A stretch of 64,000 nucleotides of DNA from Ruminococcus flavefaciens ND2009 (GCF_000621785.1 NZ_KK211350.1:38026-102025); one strand, 5' to 3'. Shown: positions 1 through 6,962, counted from the stretch's first letter. Numbers and translations: made by a program. Notes: a model not told the origin generated them from the sequence alone.

Positions 1-19
1 CTTCCTTTCTGTTATTAAT

Positions 20-50
20 CGGAATTTAACACCTGCGGTGTTAAATTCCG
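20..50. repeat. perfect 14-bp palindrome
   Basis: The arms at 20-33 and 37-50 are perfect reverse complements around a TGC loop. It lies outside any gene, beyond the end of the dockerin peptidase gene. It could be a bidirectional terminator or a small dispersed palindrome; no T-run follows. Confidence 0.7.
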
Positions 51-132
51 AGTGAGTAGAGAGTAGTAAGTAGTGAGTAGTATTATTCAATGTATCGGTT
101 TCTACTCACTACTCTCTACTTACTACTTACTC
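51..132. repeat. imperfect inverted repeat of AGTAG-rich units
   Basis: A block of GTGAGTAG/GAGTAGTAAG-type units (about 51-80) is answered by its near reverse complement (about 112-132) across a short AT-rich loop. The units are shuffled rather than exactly mirrored, which suggests growth by slippage of a short motif. No coding potential is seen. Confidence 0.55.
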
Positions 133-165
133 AAATCATAATTTTGCGAAGCTAAATTATGATTT
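133..165 (-). terminator. hairpin at the end of the dockerin peptidase gene
   Basis: Twelve-base arms (133-144 and 154-165) pair perfectly around a 9-base loop. The inner arm overlaps the stop codon of the minus-strand gene ending at 157. There is no clear U-tract, so termination is probable but not certain. Confidence 0.55.
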
Positions 166-1497
166 ATACTTCGAGTCTATGCACAGGAACTCCTCAAGGG
201 TAAGTCCCGAATCATGGACCTCCTTTGCAAGCGCCTTTCCAAGATAGCGGACGTGCCAGGACTCGTACTTGTATCCCGTTATGTCCTGCTTGCCCTGGGG
301 GTAGCGCAGGATAAAGCCGTACTTATAGCAGTTCTCCGCTATCCACTTTGCCTCCTTGGTGTTATTGAAGGAGTCGCTGGCGTTGTTTATGTCCATTGCA
401 AGTCCTGTCTGGTGCTCGGAGTGACCGGGTCTTGCGGAATAGGTGTCCGCCTTCGCCTTGCCGTCACGGGCTACATAGTTGTTGTACAGGGTGTTCTGGT
501 AGGTGTATGAGCGGAAGCCGGAGCATATCCACAGGGACAGTCCCGCCTTCTTGGCGTCTGCCTGCATTGAGTTGAATGCGCTCTGGGCGTCGGGGAGTAT
601 CTTCCCCGGGTTGTAGTCCGAAGGAAGTCCGTAGGTCTTGTTGGCAATGAGTATGCCGTTGACATAGGTTATGCCGCCGCGGACCTCTGTCTCCTGACGG
701 GTGAAGGTCTCCCTGGTACCGTCAGCCCAGGTGACCGCAAAGTGCATGGAGTCTGTATGAACAAGCTTTCCCCCGGTGCTGTTCTCGGTGCTGCCGAAGT
801 GGAACATCACATCCTCGCCCGAAGGAGCATACTCGAAGCGGCTCACATATCCGCTCTTGTCGGTGAGCTTTCCGCTGAGACCGTTTATGTCAAAGGTGCG
901 CCCCTGAGAGGTGACCCAGTGTCCCGTGAGGAGCTCCGAAGCGTTTATGCTGTCCTCACAGAAGTATCGGAAGGTCTCGGTATCGCCGCTGTCCCATTTC
1001 AGCACGAAGGACTCATCGTTCTGCCAGGTGATGAAGGCTGAGAGCTCTGCTCCCGAATTCTTCATCAGGAGCACGACTATGTCCTCATTGGCTGTGATGT
1101 CAAAGCTGTCGGTTATGCCTGCTGTGGGGTCAATGAGAGTGCCTGCACCGTCGCCGAAGCTGAAATATCTTTTGCCGCCCATGCAGTCCCCTATCCAGGT
1201 ACCCGAGGGCAGTCTGTTTGTACTGCCGATAATGATGTCCTGAAGGGCTGTCAGGTCAAGGGAGTCCAGCTCGCCGTCCTCGTTAATATCCGCTGCGATG
1301 GACTGGTTCTCGTTGAGACCGTACTTTCCCAGCAGATAGTTTTTCAGTATAACTGCGTCGCTGATGTTTACTCTGTCATCTCTGTTAAGGTCACCTTTGA
1401 TGAGCATGGGAGCAGCATTTGCGCCCATACCGCCGAGCTGTACCGCTGCGGCAGCTGCCGCCAGTATAACAGCCGTGAGCCTGTTTGTCCTTGTCAT
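157..1497 (-). CDS. secreted dockerin-containing VanY-family D-Ala-D-Ala carboxypeptidase
   Basis: This is a 446-residue exported protein. A signal peptide (about 1-28) ends in an Ala-rich stretch. A dockerin follows at about 33-92, with two calcium-loop segments starting GDLNRDDRVN and ADINEDGELD. A middle region of about 170 residues (95-265) has repeated W-x-G/TFR-type strands and no family I can name. The C-terminal 150 residues match VanY/LAS peptidases: SGFRS, the zinc-ligand segment SEHQTGLAMD and the second zinc His in SWHVRYLG. Known family members trim D-Ala from peptidoglycan peptides. The dockerin implies docking to a cohesin scaffold. The ribosome site AAAGGGGGG precedes the ATG. 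It lies downstream of nadB on the same strand, 118 bases away, and may be co-transcribed. The physiological target (own wall or other bacteria) is unknown. Confidence 0.85.
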   Translation of the reverse strand: MTRTNRLTAVILAAAAAAVQLGGMGANAAPMLIKGDLNRDDRVNISDAVILKNYLLGKYGLNENQSIAADINEDGELDSLDLTALQDIIIGSTNRLPSGTWIGDCMGGKRYFSFGDGAGTLIDPTAGITDSFDITANEDIVVLLMKNSGAELSAFITWQNDESFVLKWDSGDTETFRYFCEDSINASELLTGHWVTSQGRTFDINGLSGKLTDKSGYVSRFEYAPSGEDVMFHFGSTENSTGGKLVHTDSMHFAVTWADGTRETFTRQETEVRGGITYVNGILIANKTYGLPSDYNPGKILPDAQSAFNSMQADAKKAGLSLWICSGFRSYTYQNTLYNNYVARDGKAKADTYSARPGHSEHQTGLAMDINNASDSFNNTKEAKWIAENCYKYGFILRYPQGKQDITGYKYESWHVRYLGKALAKEVHDSGLTLEEFLCIDSKYKS

Positions 1498-1615
1498 ACA
1501 TATCCCCCCTTTGCATATGTATGCCGTGCCGACTCGTCCCCCCCGGACTCCGCCGGCAGCTGTTCTGTTGTAATGTTGTTTCTTCTGTTGTGTGTTGTAT
1601 ATCTCTGTACAGCTT

Positions 1616-3073
1616 TTACTGCATTACCTCGCCGAGGATTATATATGCCACCGTAACGATGGACTTTGCCAGAACGAAGTCTGCATCAACGAAATAGCCG
1701 CCGCTGAGCAGGTCCTCCCTTATCTCCTTTACTCTCTTGAAGCCTGCTGCCGCAGCCTTCTTGTCGGGGATAACGAAATAGCAGTTCTGGAGTATCTTTC
1801 TTGTCTCTGTTCTGACGCCCTTGGGTATGCGGGGAGCGCCGATATGGGGATCGAACTCTGCCTCCTCAAAATCCTTGGGAGCGTCTGCCAGTCTTGATGC
1901 TATGCTGTTTGCAGCGTGGCGTGAGAACACCAGGGCCTCCAGCAGAGAATTGCTGGCGAGACGGTTGCTGCCGTGAACTCCCGTATGTGAGCACTCGCCG
2001 CAGGCATAGAGATTGGGCAGGCTGGTCTCGGAGTTGTTGTCAACGTCGATACCGCCCATGAGGTAATGCTGGCATGGGAAGATAGGCACGGGCTCCTTGG
2101 TCATATCGTAGCCCTGCTCAAGCAGGTTCTGATATATCATGGGGAAGCGCTTCTTGAGGAACTCGCTGTCCTTATAGCTTATATCAAGGTAGAAGTCGGT
2201 GGAGTTCTGCTTCCGTGACTCAAGTATGATAGCGTGGGAAACTACGTCTCTGGGAGCAAGCTCCAGACGCTCATCATAGTTGTGCATGAAGCGCTCCTTG
2301 TGGCAGTTCAGCAGGTAAGCTCCCTCGCCGCGGACAGCCTCGGAAATAAGGAAGCACTCTCTGGTAGCGCGGTTGTTGAAGGCTGTGGGGTGGAACTGAA
2401 CATAGCTCAGGTTCTTTATCTTTGCACCCATTTCATAGGCAAAGGTTATGCCGTCGCCTGTTGCTATGGCGGAGTTTGTGGTGAACTGGTATACACGTCC
2501 GATACCGCCTGTTGCCATTATCATGAAGTGGCAGTTGCAGGTCTCGTAGGAGTCGTCAGCAAGCTTGAGCAGTGCAGAGTAGCCTGTCTTTGTCTGCTTG
2601 ACGCTGCACATCATGGTGTTCTCCATTATGGTGACGTTGCTGAGCTGCTGAACGTTCTCCAGAAGTGTGGAGGTTATCTCCTTGCCCGTAGCGTCTGCGT
2701 GGTGGAAGATACGGTGGTGGCTGTGACCGCCCTCAAGGGTGCGGTGGTATGTACCGTCGGGGTTCTTGTCAAATTCAACTCCCAGTTCGATTATACGCTC
2801 GATGTCCTGTGCAGCCTCACTGACAAGAGTGTGGACAGCCTCGACGTTGTTCTTGAAGCTTCCTGCAATGAGGGTATCGTTCTGGTGGTACTGGATATTG
2901 TCCGTGGGAGAGTTGTACACTCCTGCGATACCGCCCTGAGCAAGGGAAGAATTGCACAGCGGCAGGTCTCTCTTGCAGATGATGAGTATATTGAGCTCCT
3001 TGGGAAGATTGATAGCTGCATAGAGACCTGCGGCTCCGCAGCCTGCTATAATAACATCATAATTTTTCGACAT
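1616..3073 (-). CDS. nadB: L-aspartate oxidase
   Basis: A 485-residue flavoprotein that oxidises L-aspartate to iminoaspartate, the first step of de novo NAD synthesis, in the cytoplasm. The N-terminus carries the FAD dinucleotide fold (GCGAAGLYAA). Family segments follow in order: SSLAQGGIAG, the HHRIFHHADATG substrate segment, the FHPTAF motif, and RLASNSLLEALVFSRHAA near the C-terminal third, then a helical C-terminal domain. Length is at the short end of normal. nadA and nadC, the usual partners, are not in the window. The promoter at 3113-3141 drives it. The ribosome site AAAGGAC sits inside a 13-base palindrome (3077-3089) next to the ATG, which could hide it in RNA. It could in principle be a succinate dehydrogenase/fumarate reductase-type flavoprotein, but no partner subunits are present and NadB is the better match. 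Confidence 0.9.
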   Translation of the reverse strand: MSKNYDVIIAGCGAAGLYAAINLPKELNILIICKRDLPLCNSSLAQGGIAGVYNSPTDNIQYHQNDTLIAGSFKNNVEAVHTLVSEAAQDIERIIELGVEFDKNPDGTYHRTLEGGHSHHRIFHHADATGKEITSTLLENVQQLSNVTIMENTMMCSVKQTKTGYSALLKLADDSYETCNCHFMIMATGGIGRVYQFTTNSAIATGDGITFAYEMGAKIKNLSYVQFHPTAFNNRATRECFLISEAVRGEGAYLLNCHKERFMHNYDERLELAPRDVVSHAIILESRKQNSTDFYLDISYKDSEFLKKRFPMIYQNLLEQGYDMTKEPVPIFPCQHYLMGGIDVDNNSETSLPNLYACGECSHTGVHGSNRLASNSLLEALVFSRHAANSIASRLADAPKDFEEAEFDPHIGAPRIPKGVRTETRKILQNCYFVIPDKKAAAAGFKRVKEIREDLLSGGYFVDADFVLAKSIVTVAYIILGEVMQ

Positions 3074-3076
3074 GAT

Positions 3077-3089
3077 AAGGACCGTCCTT
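3077..3089 (-). promoter_or_regulatory. palindrome overlapping the nadB ribosome site
   Basis: The sequence reads AAGGAC-C-GTCCTT, a perfect 6-base palindrome with one central base. On the nadB transcript it holds the Shine-Dalgarno sequence just upstream of the ATG. It may be an operator or a translational brake. Confidence 0.35.
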
Positions 3090-3112
3090 TACAAAAAGAT
3101 CTTTACAATTAC

Positions 3113-3141
3113 ATTATAGCATATCAGTCTGAAAATAGCAA
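3113..3141 (-). promoter_or_regulatory. nadB sigma-A promoter
   Basis: TTGCTA (3136-3141) and TATAAT (3113-3118), read on the minus strand, are separated by exactly 17 bases. The -35 lies in the first copy of a 95-base tandem repeat. Confidence 0.75.
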
Positions 3142-3345
3142 GATGCGCGGAGAAAAAGCTGCTGTCGGGAAAGCTTGTCCGCGAAAAAGGCAGCGGGGGC
3201 TCCCCGCTTATAACATACTCTCCTATAAATAGCAAGATGCGCGGAGAAAAAGCCGCTGTCGGGAATACTTAGCCGCGAAAAAGCCTGCGGGGGCTCTCCG
3301 CTTATAGCATACTCTCCTATAAATAGCAAGATGCCCGGAGAAAAA
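3131..3345. repeat. 95-bp tandem repeat, about 2.3 copies
   Basis: The motif AATAGCAAGATG recurs at 3133, 3228 and 3322, a period of 94-95 bases, with long similar stretches between (GGAGAAAAAGC, CGCGAAAAA, GCGGGGGCTC). On the minus strand each copy contains TTGCTA, 17 bases, then TATAAT or TATAAG, so the array triplicates a promoter. An open frame crossing it on the minus strand is a by-product of the repeat and not a gene. Confidence 0.75.
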
Positions 3346-3383
3346 GCTTCGCCCCGAAGCGCTCTTTCTGCACCCCGGGGCGA
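3341..3383 (-). terminator. terminator of the XRE regulator gene
   Basis: An 8-base stem (3349-3356 with 3376-3383) is followed on the minus strand by a run of five U (A-run at 3341-3345). It lies just past the stop codon at 3394. Confidence 0.6.
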
Positions 3384-3393
3384 CTAATACTGT

Positions 3394-3906
3394 TTATCTT
3401 TTTCGCTTGCAGGTAAGGACTATACCGACTATTGAGCCAATGAGTACAAAGGGCGCGACTCTGACAAATACGAATTCCATACCGTGGAGTATTGTCCCCG
3501 CCGCAGCAAGCTCGGGATCATTGTAGTCCCAGTCCTGATAGGGACTTCCTGCCGCAGCGGCTATGATAAATCCCACTACTATAAAAATACATACCAGAAT
3601 GAAAAACCACCTCAGCCGCTTTCTGCCTGCATCGTTTCTCTGCGCCAGCTGCAGGTTTATCACCTCAAGCTTTTCGGCTATGGCTTTCAGGTCCTCCGCT
3701 TCCTTTTCCTGTACTGTCTCACCAAGCAGAACGCTGACGGGAGTTTGCAGCACCTCCGATATGGATAGCAGCATATCCGAATCGGGAACGGAAAGTCCCC
3801 TCTCCCATTTGGATACGGTCTGGCGTACCACGTTGAGCTTTATGGCAAACTCCTCCTGCGAAAGTCCTTTTTGTTTTCTCAGATTTTTTATGTTTTCGTT
3901 CAGCAT
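3394..3906 (-). CDS. XRE-family membrane-anchored transcriptional regulator
   Basis: A protein of 170 residues. Residues 1-60 are a Cro/CI-type helix-turn-helix (NIKNLRKQKGLSQEEFA, then VRQTVSKWERG). A short acidic or coiled linker (about 65-95) follows, then two hydrophobic segments (about 100-120 and 145-163) and a basic tail ending CKRKR. This DNA-binding-plus-membrane layout is common in Firmicutes regulators, but the signal is unknown. I chose the start at 3906 because AAAGGAGG lies 7-8 bases upstream of it. A longer frame beginning at 3927 would put that ribosome site inside the coding sequence. It stands alone, with terminators on both sides, so no target is suggested by context. Confidence 0.85.
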   Translation of the reverse strand: MLNENIKNLRKQKGLSQEEFAIKLNVVRQTVSKWERGLSVPDSDMLLSISEVLQTPVSVLLGETVQEKEAEDLKAIAEKLEVINLQLAQRNDAGRKRLRWFFILVCIFIVVGFIIAAAAGSPYQDWDYNDPELAAAGTILHGMEFVFVRVAPFVLIGSIVGIVLTCKRKR

Positions 3907-4017
3907 TGCGAAAACCTCCTTTCGCATTTATCATACACCCATACCGCCGCCTAAGGCAAGCAACGTATGTTAACATTGCCGCAACGGCGCGGTTTTCCGC
4001 AGTCCTGACATTACAAA

Positions 4018-4061
4018 GTGCCATAGTGTATCTGACAGCTTTATCAGAAACTCTATGGCAC
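4018..4061 (-). terminator. hairpin after the CorA-type gene
   Basis: Perfect 9-base arms at 4018-4026 and 4053-4061, with an additional inner TCTGA/TCAGA stem, stand 33 bases past the stop codon. The following U-run is weak. Confidence 0.6.
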
Positions 4062-4093
4062 AAGGCTTCGTATGGCACCGCTTCTGCGGCAGT

Positions 4094-5050
4094 TCACTTG
4101 TTCTTTTTCTTCCACTTCAGCAGAGCGAATGCAGTCACGCCTGTCAGCAGCGCCGTCAGACTGAGTGCCACCCAGGTGTGGTTGAATGGAATGTCATTGG
4201 TATTGATACCGTAGAACGCGAACATGATATTGGGTATCTGCAATATGATAGTGACGATGGTCAGTCTCCACATAACGATACTCTGGTTATTGGAGATGAT
4301 AGACGAGAAGCCGTCCATCATACTGGACAGGATGCCCGTGTAGATGCTCGCCATCTCGATAGCCTGCTTCATCTCGATGAGTACGTCCTCAAGGAGGTCC
4401 TGATCCTCGTCGTAGAGCTTTATGACTCTGCCGCGGAATATCTTCTCGATGGTGGCTTCGTTGGCTTTCAGTGACGTTGAGAAATATACCAGTGACTTCT
4501 CCAACGCAAGGAGCTGCATGAGAAGCTCGTTCTTCATGGCGTCGTGGAGCTCCTGCTCAGCAGCCGATGAAATTTTGTCGATCTGTTTCAGGTAGGTAAG
4601 AAACAGAGCCGATATTCTCAGCAGCAGCTGAAGCACGAATCTGGTCTTGAAGTCGGGGCGGAGGTTGCGGATGCCGCCTCTGGTCGCCTCGCTGATTATC
4701 TGCGTCTCGCGGATGGATATGGTGAACACATACTCGTCCGTGATGATTATGCCCATAGGCAGTGTGTAGAAGTTCTTGGTCTTGTCATCGTCGATGGCTG
4801 AGACAGGGGTGTCGATTATAACGAGGGTCTGATCGTCCTCGCGCTCTATACGGGAAGACTCCTCCTCATCGAGAGCGGACTTTACGAAACCGCTGTCCAG
4901 TCCGTAGTCCTCGATGAGCTCCCTTACCTCCTGAGGAGTGGGGTCCACCACCGATACCCAGCAGCCCGCCGACGGAGCGTCGCACTGTGTCAGCACGCCG
5001 TTGATGTAGCCGTAAAAGTTTATCATATTTTCACCGCTGTCCGCAAGCAC
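4094..5050 (-). CDS. CorA-family divalent cation transporter with a GIN signature
   Basis: A 318-residue CorA-type channel subunit. A large cytoplasmic N-terminal domain (about 1-255) with long helices is followed by two transmembrane helices (about 258-280 and 290-312) and a Lys-rich tail. The selectivity loop between them reads FAFYGINTND, so the classic Gly-Met-Asn is Gly-Ile-Asn. Family knowledge: CorA proteins are homopentamers that carry Mg2+ (also Co2+ and Ni2+), and the GxN loop contacts the hydrated ion. I place the start at GTG 5050, with GAAAGGAGAG at 5058-5067. The frame stays open upstream to a TGA at 5159-5161, and ATG 5026 is a possible alternative. The GTG lies at the loop of an 8-base GC hairpin (5036-5057). 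A 19-codon leader ORF lies upstream under the same promoter. Substrate Mg2+ is likely but not proven. Confidence 0.85.
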   Translation of the reverse strand: MLADSGENMINFYGYINGVLTQCDAPSAGCWVSVVDPTPQEVRELIEDYGLDSGFVKSALDEEESSRIEREDDQTLVIIDTPVSAIDDDKTKNFYTLPMGIIITDEYVFTISIRETQIISEATRGGIRNLRPDFKTRFVLQLLLRISALFLTYLKQIDKISSAAEQELHDAMKNELLMQLLALEKSLVYFSTSLKANEATIEKIFRGRVIKLYDEDQDLLEDVLIEMKQAIEMASIYTGILSSMMDGFSSIISNNQSIVMWRLTIVTIILQIPNIMFAFYGINTNDIPFNHTWVALSLTALLTGVTAFALLKWKKKNK

Positions 5051-5057
5051 GGACAGC
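5036..5057 (-). promoter_or_regulatory. hairpin enclosing the CorA start codon
   Basis: GCTGTCCG and CGGACAGC pair perfectly around a 6-base loop on the minus-strand RNA. The GTG start at 5048-5050 spans the stem-loop junction, and the ribosome site is immediately 5' of the stem. This could limit initiation. Confidence 0.55.
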
Positions 5058-5112
5058 TCTCTCCTTTCGCCGAAATTCACTTCAGCAGGTGGGAGATGAT
5101 GCCTTGATGTGC

Positions 5113-5153
5113 CGATCAGGTCTTGACCTCTGATTGCTTTCAGGATCTGATCG
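5113..5153 (-). promoter_or_regulatory. stem-loop between leader ORF and CorA gene
   Basis: Arms at 5144-5153 and 5113-5122 pair at 9 of 10 positions (one A-C mismatch). An overlapping smaller stem GGTC-AA-GACC competes with it. Together with the leader ORF this looks like an attenuation-type leader. Confidence 0.4.
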
Positions 5154-5158
5154 CCGCA

Positions 5159-5218
5159 TCAAAGCTGCCCGCCGAAGCGTGGGATATTATCCGCGTTCCC
5201 ATAAGGGTCAGGGTTCAT
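5159..5218 (-). CDS. 19-residue leader peptide upstream of the CorA-type gene
   Basis: The translation is MNPDPYGNADNIPRFGGQL, ending in TGA. It has the best ribosome site of the locus (AGGAGGTG at 5224-5231, spacing 5) and starts about 23 bases after the predicted transcription start. The frame is the same as that of the CorA gene, which begins 108 bases downstream. The peptide starts M-x-P-D-P, like enterobacterial MgtL (MEPDPTP...). MgtL is a leader peptide of the mgtA Mg2+ transporter whose Asp/Pro-rich nascent chain destabilises ribosomes at low Mg2+. A regulatory role here is inference from that resemblance and from position. It could also be an incidental short ORF. Confidence 0.5.
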   Translation of the reverse strand: MNPDPYGNADNIPRFGGQL

Positions 5219-5248
5219 TATTGCACCTCCTAATCACAATATATCTTT

Positions 5249-5277
5249 ATTATAGCAAATTTCCACGGTGATTACAA
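5249..5277 (-). promoter_or_regulatory. sigma-A promoter of leader-CorA unit
   Basis: TTGTAA (5272-5277), 17 bases, TATAAT (5249-5254) on the minus strand, with an AT-rich upstream stretch. Confidence 0.8.
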
Positions 5278-5319
5278 GTATTTTTTGAAAAAGAATTTCT
5301 GCCCTCTGTTTTCGCCTGC

Positions 5320-5357
5320 AAAAATGGAAGCCCTCCGTCTCGAAGGACAGAGGGCTT
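5320..5357 (-). terminator. terminator of the sigma/Thr-rich operon
   Basis: The stem AAGCCCTC...GAGGGCTT (5328-5357, one internal mismatch) has a UUCG-type loop, and a run of T follows shortly after (A-run at 5320-5324). Confidence 0.75.
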
Positions 5358-5405
5358 GACTCTGGTTTATCTGTTATTTTGATCATTCTCCTAATAAAGA
5401 GGCTC

Positions 5406-6320
5406 TTATCTGCTTCCGCTAAAAAAGTAATTGTATATCTCATCGGGCATATATGCCTGCTCGTTCCAGTTCCTGCGCACCCATCTTTCCGAGAAGCACA
5501 AAGCATAGGCGTTTCCGTCGCTTCCGTTGATATAGCCCTCGGGAGGACGTCCGCCCACGGTAACATCATAGCTCCATGGCGTATACGAAAGTCCGCTAAG
5601 AGTGCTCATGATCCATGCTCCGTCCTCGGGATACCATGTGAGGTAGGGTATATATCCGGGATCATGTTCGGGTGTCGGGCGCTCGGTAACAGGCTCAGTA
5701 GGTTCATATACAACAGGCTCATTTGTAGTGACTGTTGTGGGCTTCTGGGTAGTCTGCGCTTTTGTGGTGGTAGTCTTATTCGGCTGTATGGGCTTGGCTG
5801 TGGTGGTCACATTTTCCCTGCCCTCGGGCTCGTTATTCTCCTCCTGCGGCTCACCGTTGTTCTCCTCCCGGGGAGCTTCCGTGCTTTCCTCTCGGGGAGC
5901 ATCGGTCATGGGCTGTTTATCTTTCTCCGCAGCAGTTGTATTTTTGCTTTCTTTTGTATCTGTTTCTGTTTCAGCAGTCCTGCCATCGGAAGTCACCTCC
6001 GCGGTCTCACCGCTGCCCTTTGCCTTTGTGCCCATGTCCTCGGTAGTCTCTGTGACAGCCACGTTGCTCACCTCATCAAGCAGGGGCGGATGGTTCTTCA
6101 GCATAAGGGCTCCGCCTGTGCCGACGCCTGCAATGAGCAGCACCGCCGAGGCAATAGCCGCAGTCCTCTGCCATGTTATCTTCCGATACTTTTCAACGCC
6201 CGAGACCGTCATGGCTTTTTCGTTTTCGGCGTCTGTCAGAGCTTCCGTTTTTATCTCGGCTTCTCTGACTATATCCTCGTCGATAAGGTCGATGACCTTG
6301 AAAAACTTCTGTTTATTCAT
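5406..6320 (-). CDS. single-pass membrane protein with Thr/Glu-rich stalk, partner of ECF sigma factor
   Basis: A 304-residue protein I do not recognise as a named family. The N-terminal 50 residues are cytoplasmic and acidic/helical. One transmembrane segment lies at about 51-72 (TAAIASAVLLIAGVGTGGAL). A long low-complexity outer stalk follows (about 75-205, rich in Thr, Glu, Pro and Lys). A small C-terminal domain (about 210-300) has many aromatic residues (YLTWYPEDGAWIMS, FSERWVRRNW). The ATG overlaps the end of the sigma gene by 8 bases, so translation is coupled. By analogy with sigma/anti-sigma pairs the N-terminus may hold the sigma factor at the membrane and the outer domain may sense a surface signal. 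That is inference from gene order. The pair at 43268-44990 has the same layout. Confidence 0.8.
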   Translation of the reverse strand: MNKQKFFKVIDLIDEDIVREAEIKTEALTDAENEKAMTVSGVEKYRKITWQRTAAIASAVLLIAGVGTGGALMLKNHPPLLDEVSNVAVTETTEDMGTKAKGSGETAEVTSDGRTAETETDTKESKNTTAAEKDKQPMTDAPREESTEAPREENNGEPQEENNEPEGRENVTTTAKPIQPNKTTTTKAQTTQKPTTVTTNEPVVYEPTEPVTERPTPEHDPGYIPYLTWYPEDGAWIMSTLSGLSYTPWSYDVTVGGRPPEGYINGSDGNAYALCFSERWVRRNWNEQAYMPDEIYNYFFSGSR

Positions 6321-6867
6321 ATTGATAGCCCTCCTTCTTCAAAAAATCCTTCAGCTTTTTCCGCGTTCTGAAAAGATAGGTGGCGGCGGTGCGTTCCTTT
6401 ATGCCGTAGTACTCCGCTATTTTTGCAAGGCTGTCGCCGTACCAGTAGCGCCTCACGAAAACCTTCCTGTGAAGCTCCTCCTGAGTCCGCAGGAATCGGC
6501 TTATCGCCTCCGCAAGAGCTTTTTCCTCGCCGCCTCCCTCTCTGAAGTCGGGTATGCACTCGGAAAGCTCATCCAGTGAGACCGCAAAATTGCTGCTGCG
6601 CTTTTCTGCGGAGTTGTACTTGTACCTGTCAAGTGCCTTGTTCTTCACCGTGTGGCAGAGATAGGTCTTGATGTCACGCGGTTCATCGGGCGGTATCTTG
6701 TTCCACAGCTCGTAATAGGCGGAATTAACGCACTCCTCTATGTCCTCGCGGCAGGAAAGGATATTCCCTGCGATATAAAAGCATAGCTTGTCGTATTTCT
6801 TTTTAAGTTCCGCGATCGCCATTTCGTCCCTTTTGCGAAAAAGCTCTGTTATCGAAGCGTCATCCAT
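6313..6867 (-). CDS. ECF-type RNA polymerase sigma factor
   Basis: This 184-residue protein has the two-domain ECF architecture. Region 2 is at about 10-75 (DIEECVNSAYYELWNKIPP, then DIKTYLCHTVKNKALDRYK). Region 4 is at about 120-178 (HRKVFVRRYWYGDSLAKIAEYYGIKE... TYLFRTRKKLKDFL). The start at 6867 is chosen for AAAGGAGG 7 bases upstream; longer frames lack a ribosome site. A GGTAAG/CTTACC hairpin stands just 5' of the ribosome site. It is followed without a gap by the Thr-rich membrane protein, its likely regulator. Target promoters are unknown, although the giant adhesin gene lies immediately upstream on the same strand. Confidence 0.9.
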   Translation of the reverse strand: MDDASITELFRKRDEMAIAELKKKYDKLCFYIAGNILSCREDIEECVNSAYYELWNKIPPDEPRDIKTYLCHTVKNKALDRYKYNSAEKRSSNFAVSLDELSECIPDFREGGGEEKALAEAISRFLRTQEELHRKVFVRRYWYGDSLAKIAEYYGIKERTAATYLFRTRKKLKDFLKKEGYQYE

Positions 6868-6962
6868 GGCTGAGCCTCCTTTCCAGAGGTAAGTTTCCCT
6901 CTTACCTATATATTTGAAATCTGTCCGTGAATATTTCAACTTCGCAGATATTTTTTCGGGAA

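Noticed and set aside
2234..3232. Long plus-strand frame opposite nadB
   Set aside because: It has no ribosome site and its composition is what the complement of nadB codons gives; the minus-strand protein has clear family motifs.
3114..3329. Minus-strand 71-codon frame across the 95-base repeats
   Set aside because: The frame follows the repeat unit and has no ribosome site; it is a by-product of the array.
5159..5161. In-frame TGA joining the leader ORF to the CorA frame as selenocysteine or readthrough
   Set aside because: No SECIS-like hairpin immediately follows, CorA proteins do not use selenocysteine, and a separate ribosome site serves the CorA start. A sequencing error or decayed N-terminus cannot be fully excluded.
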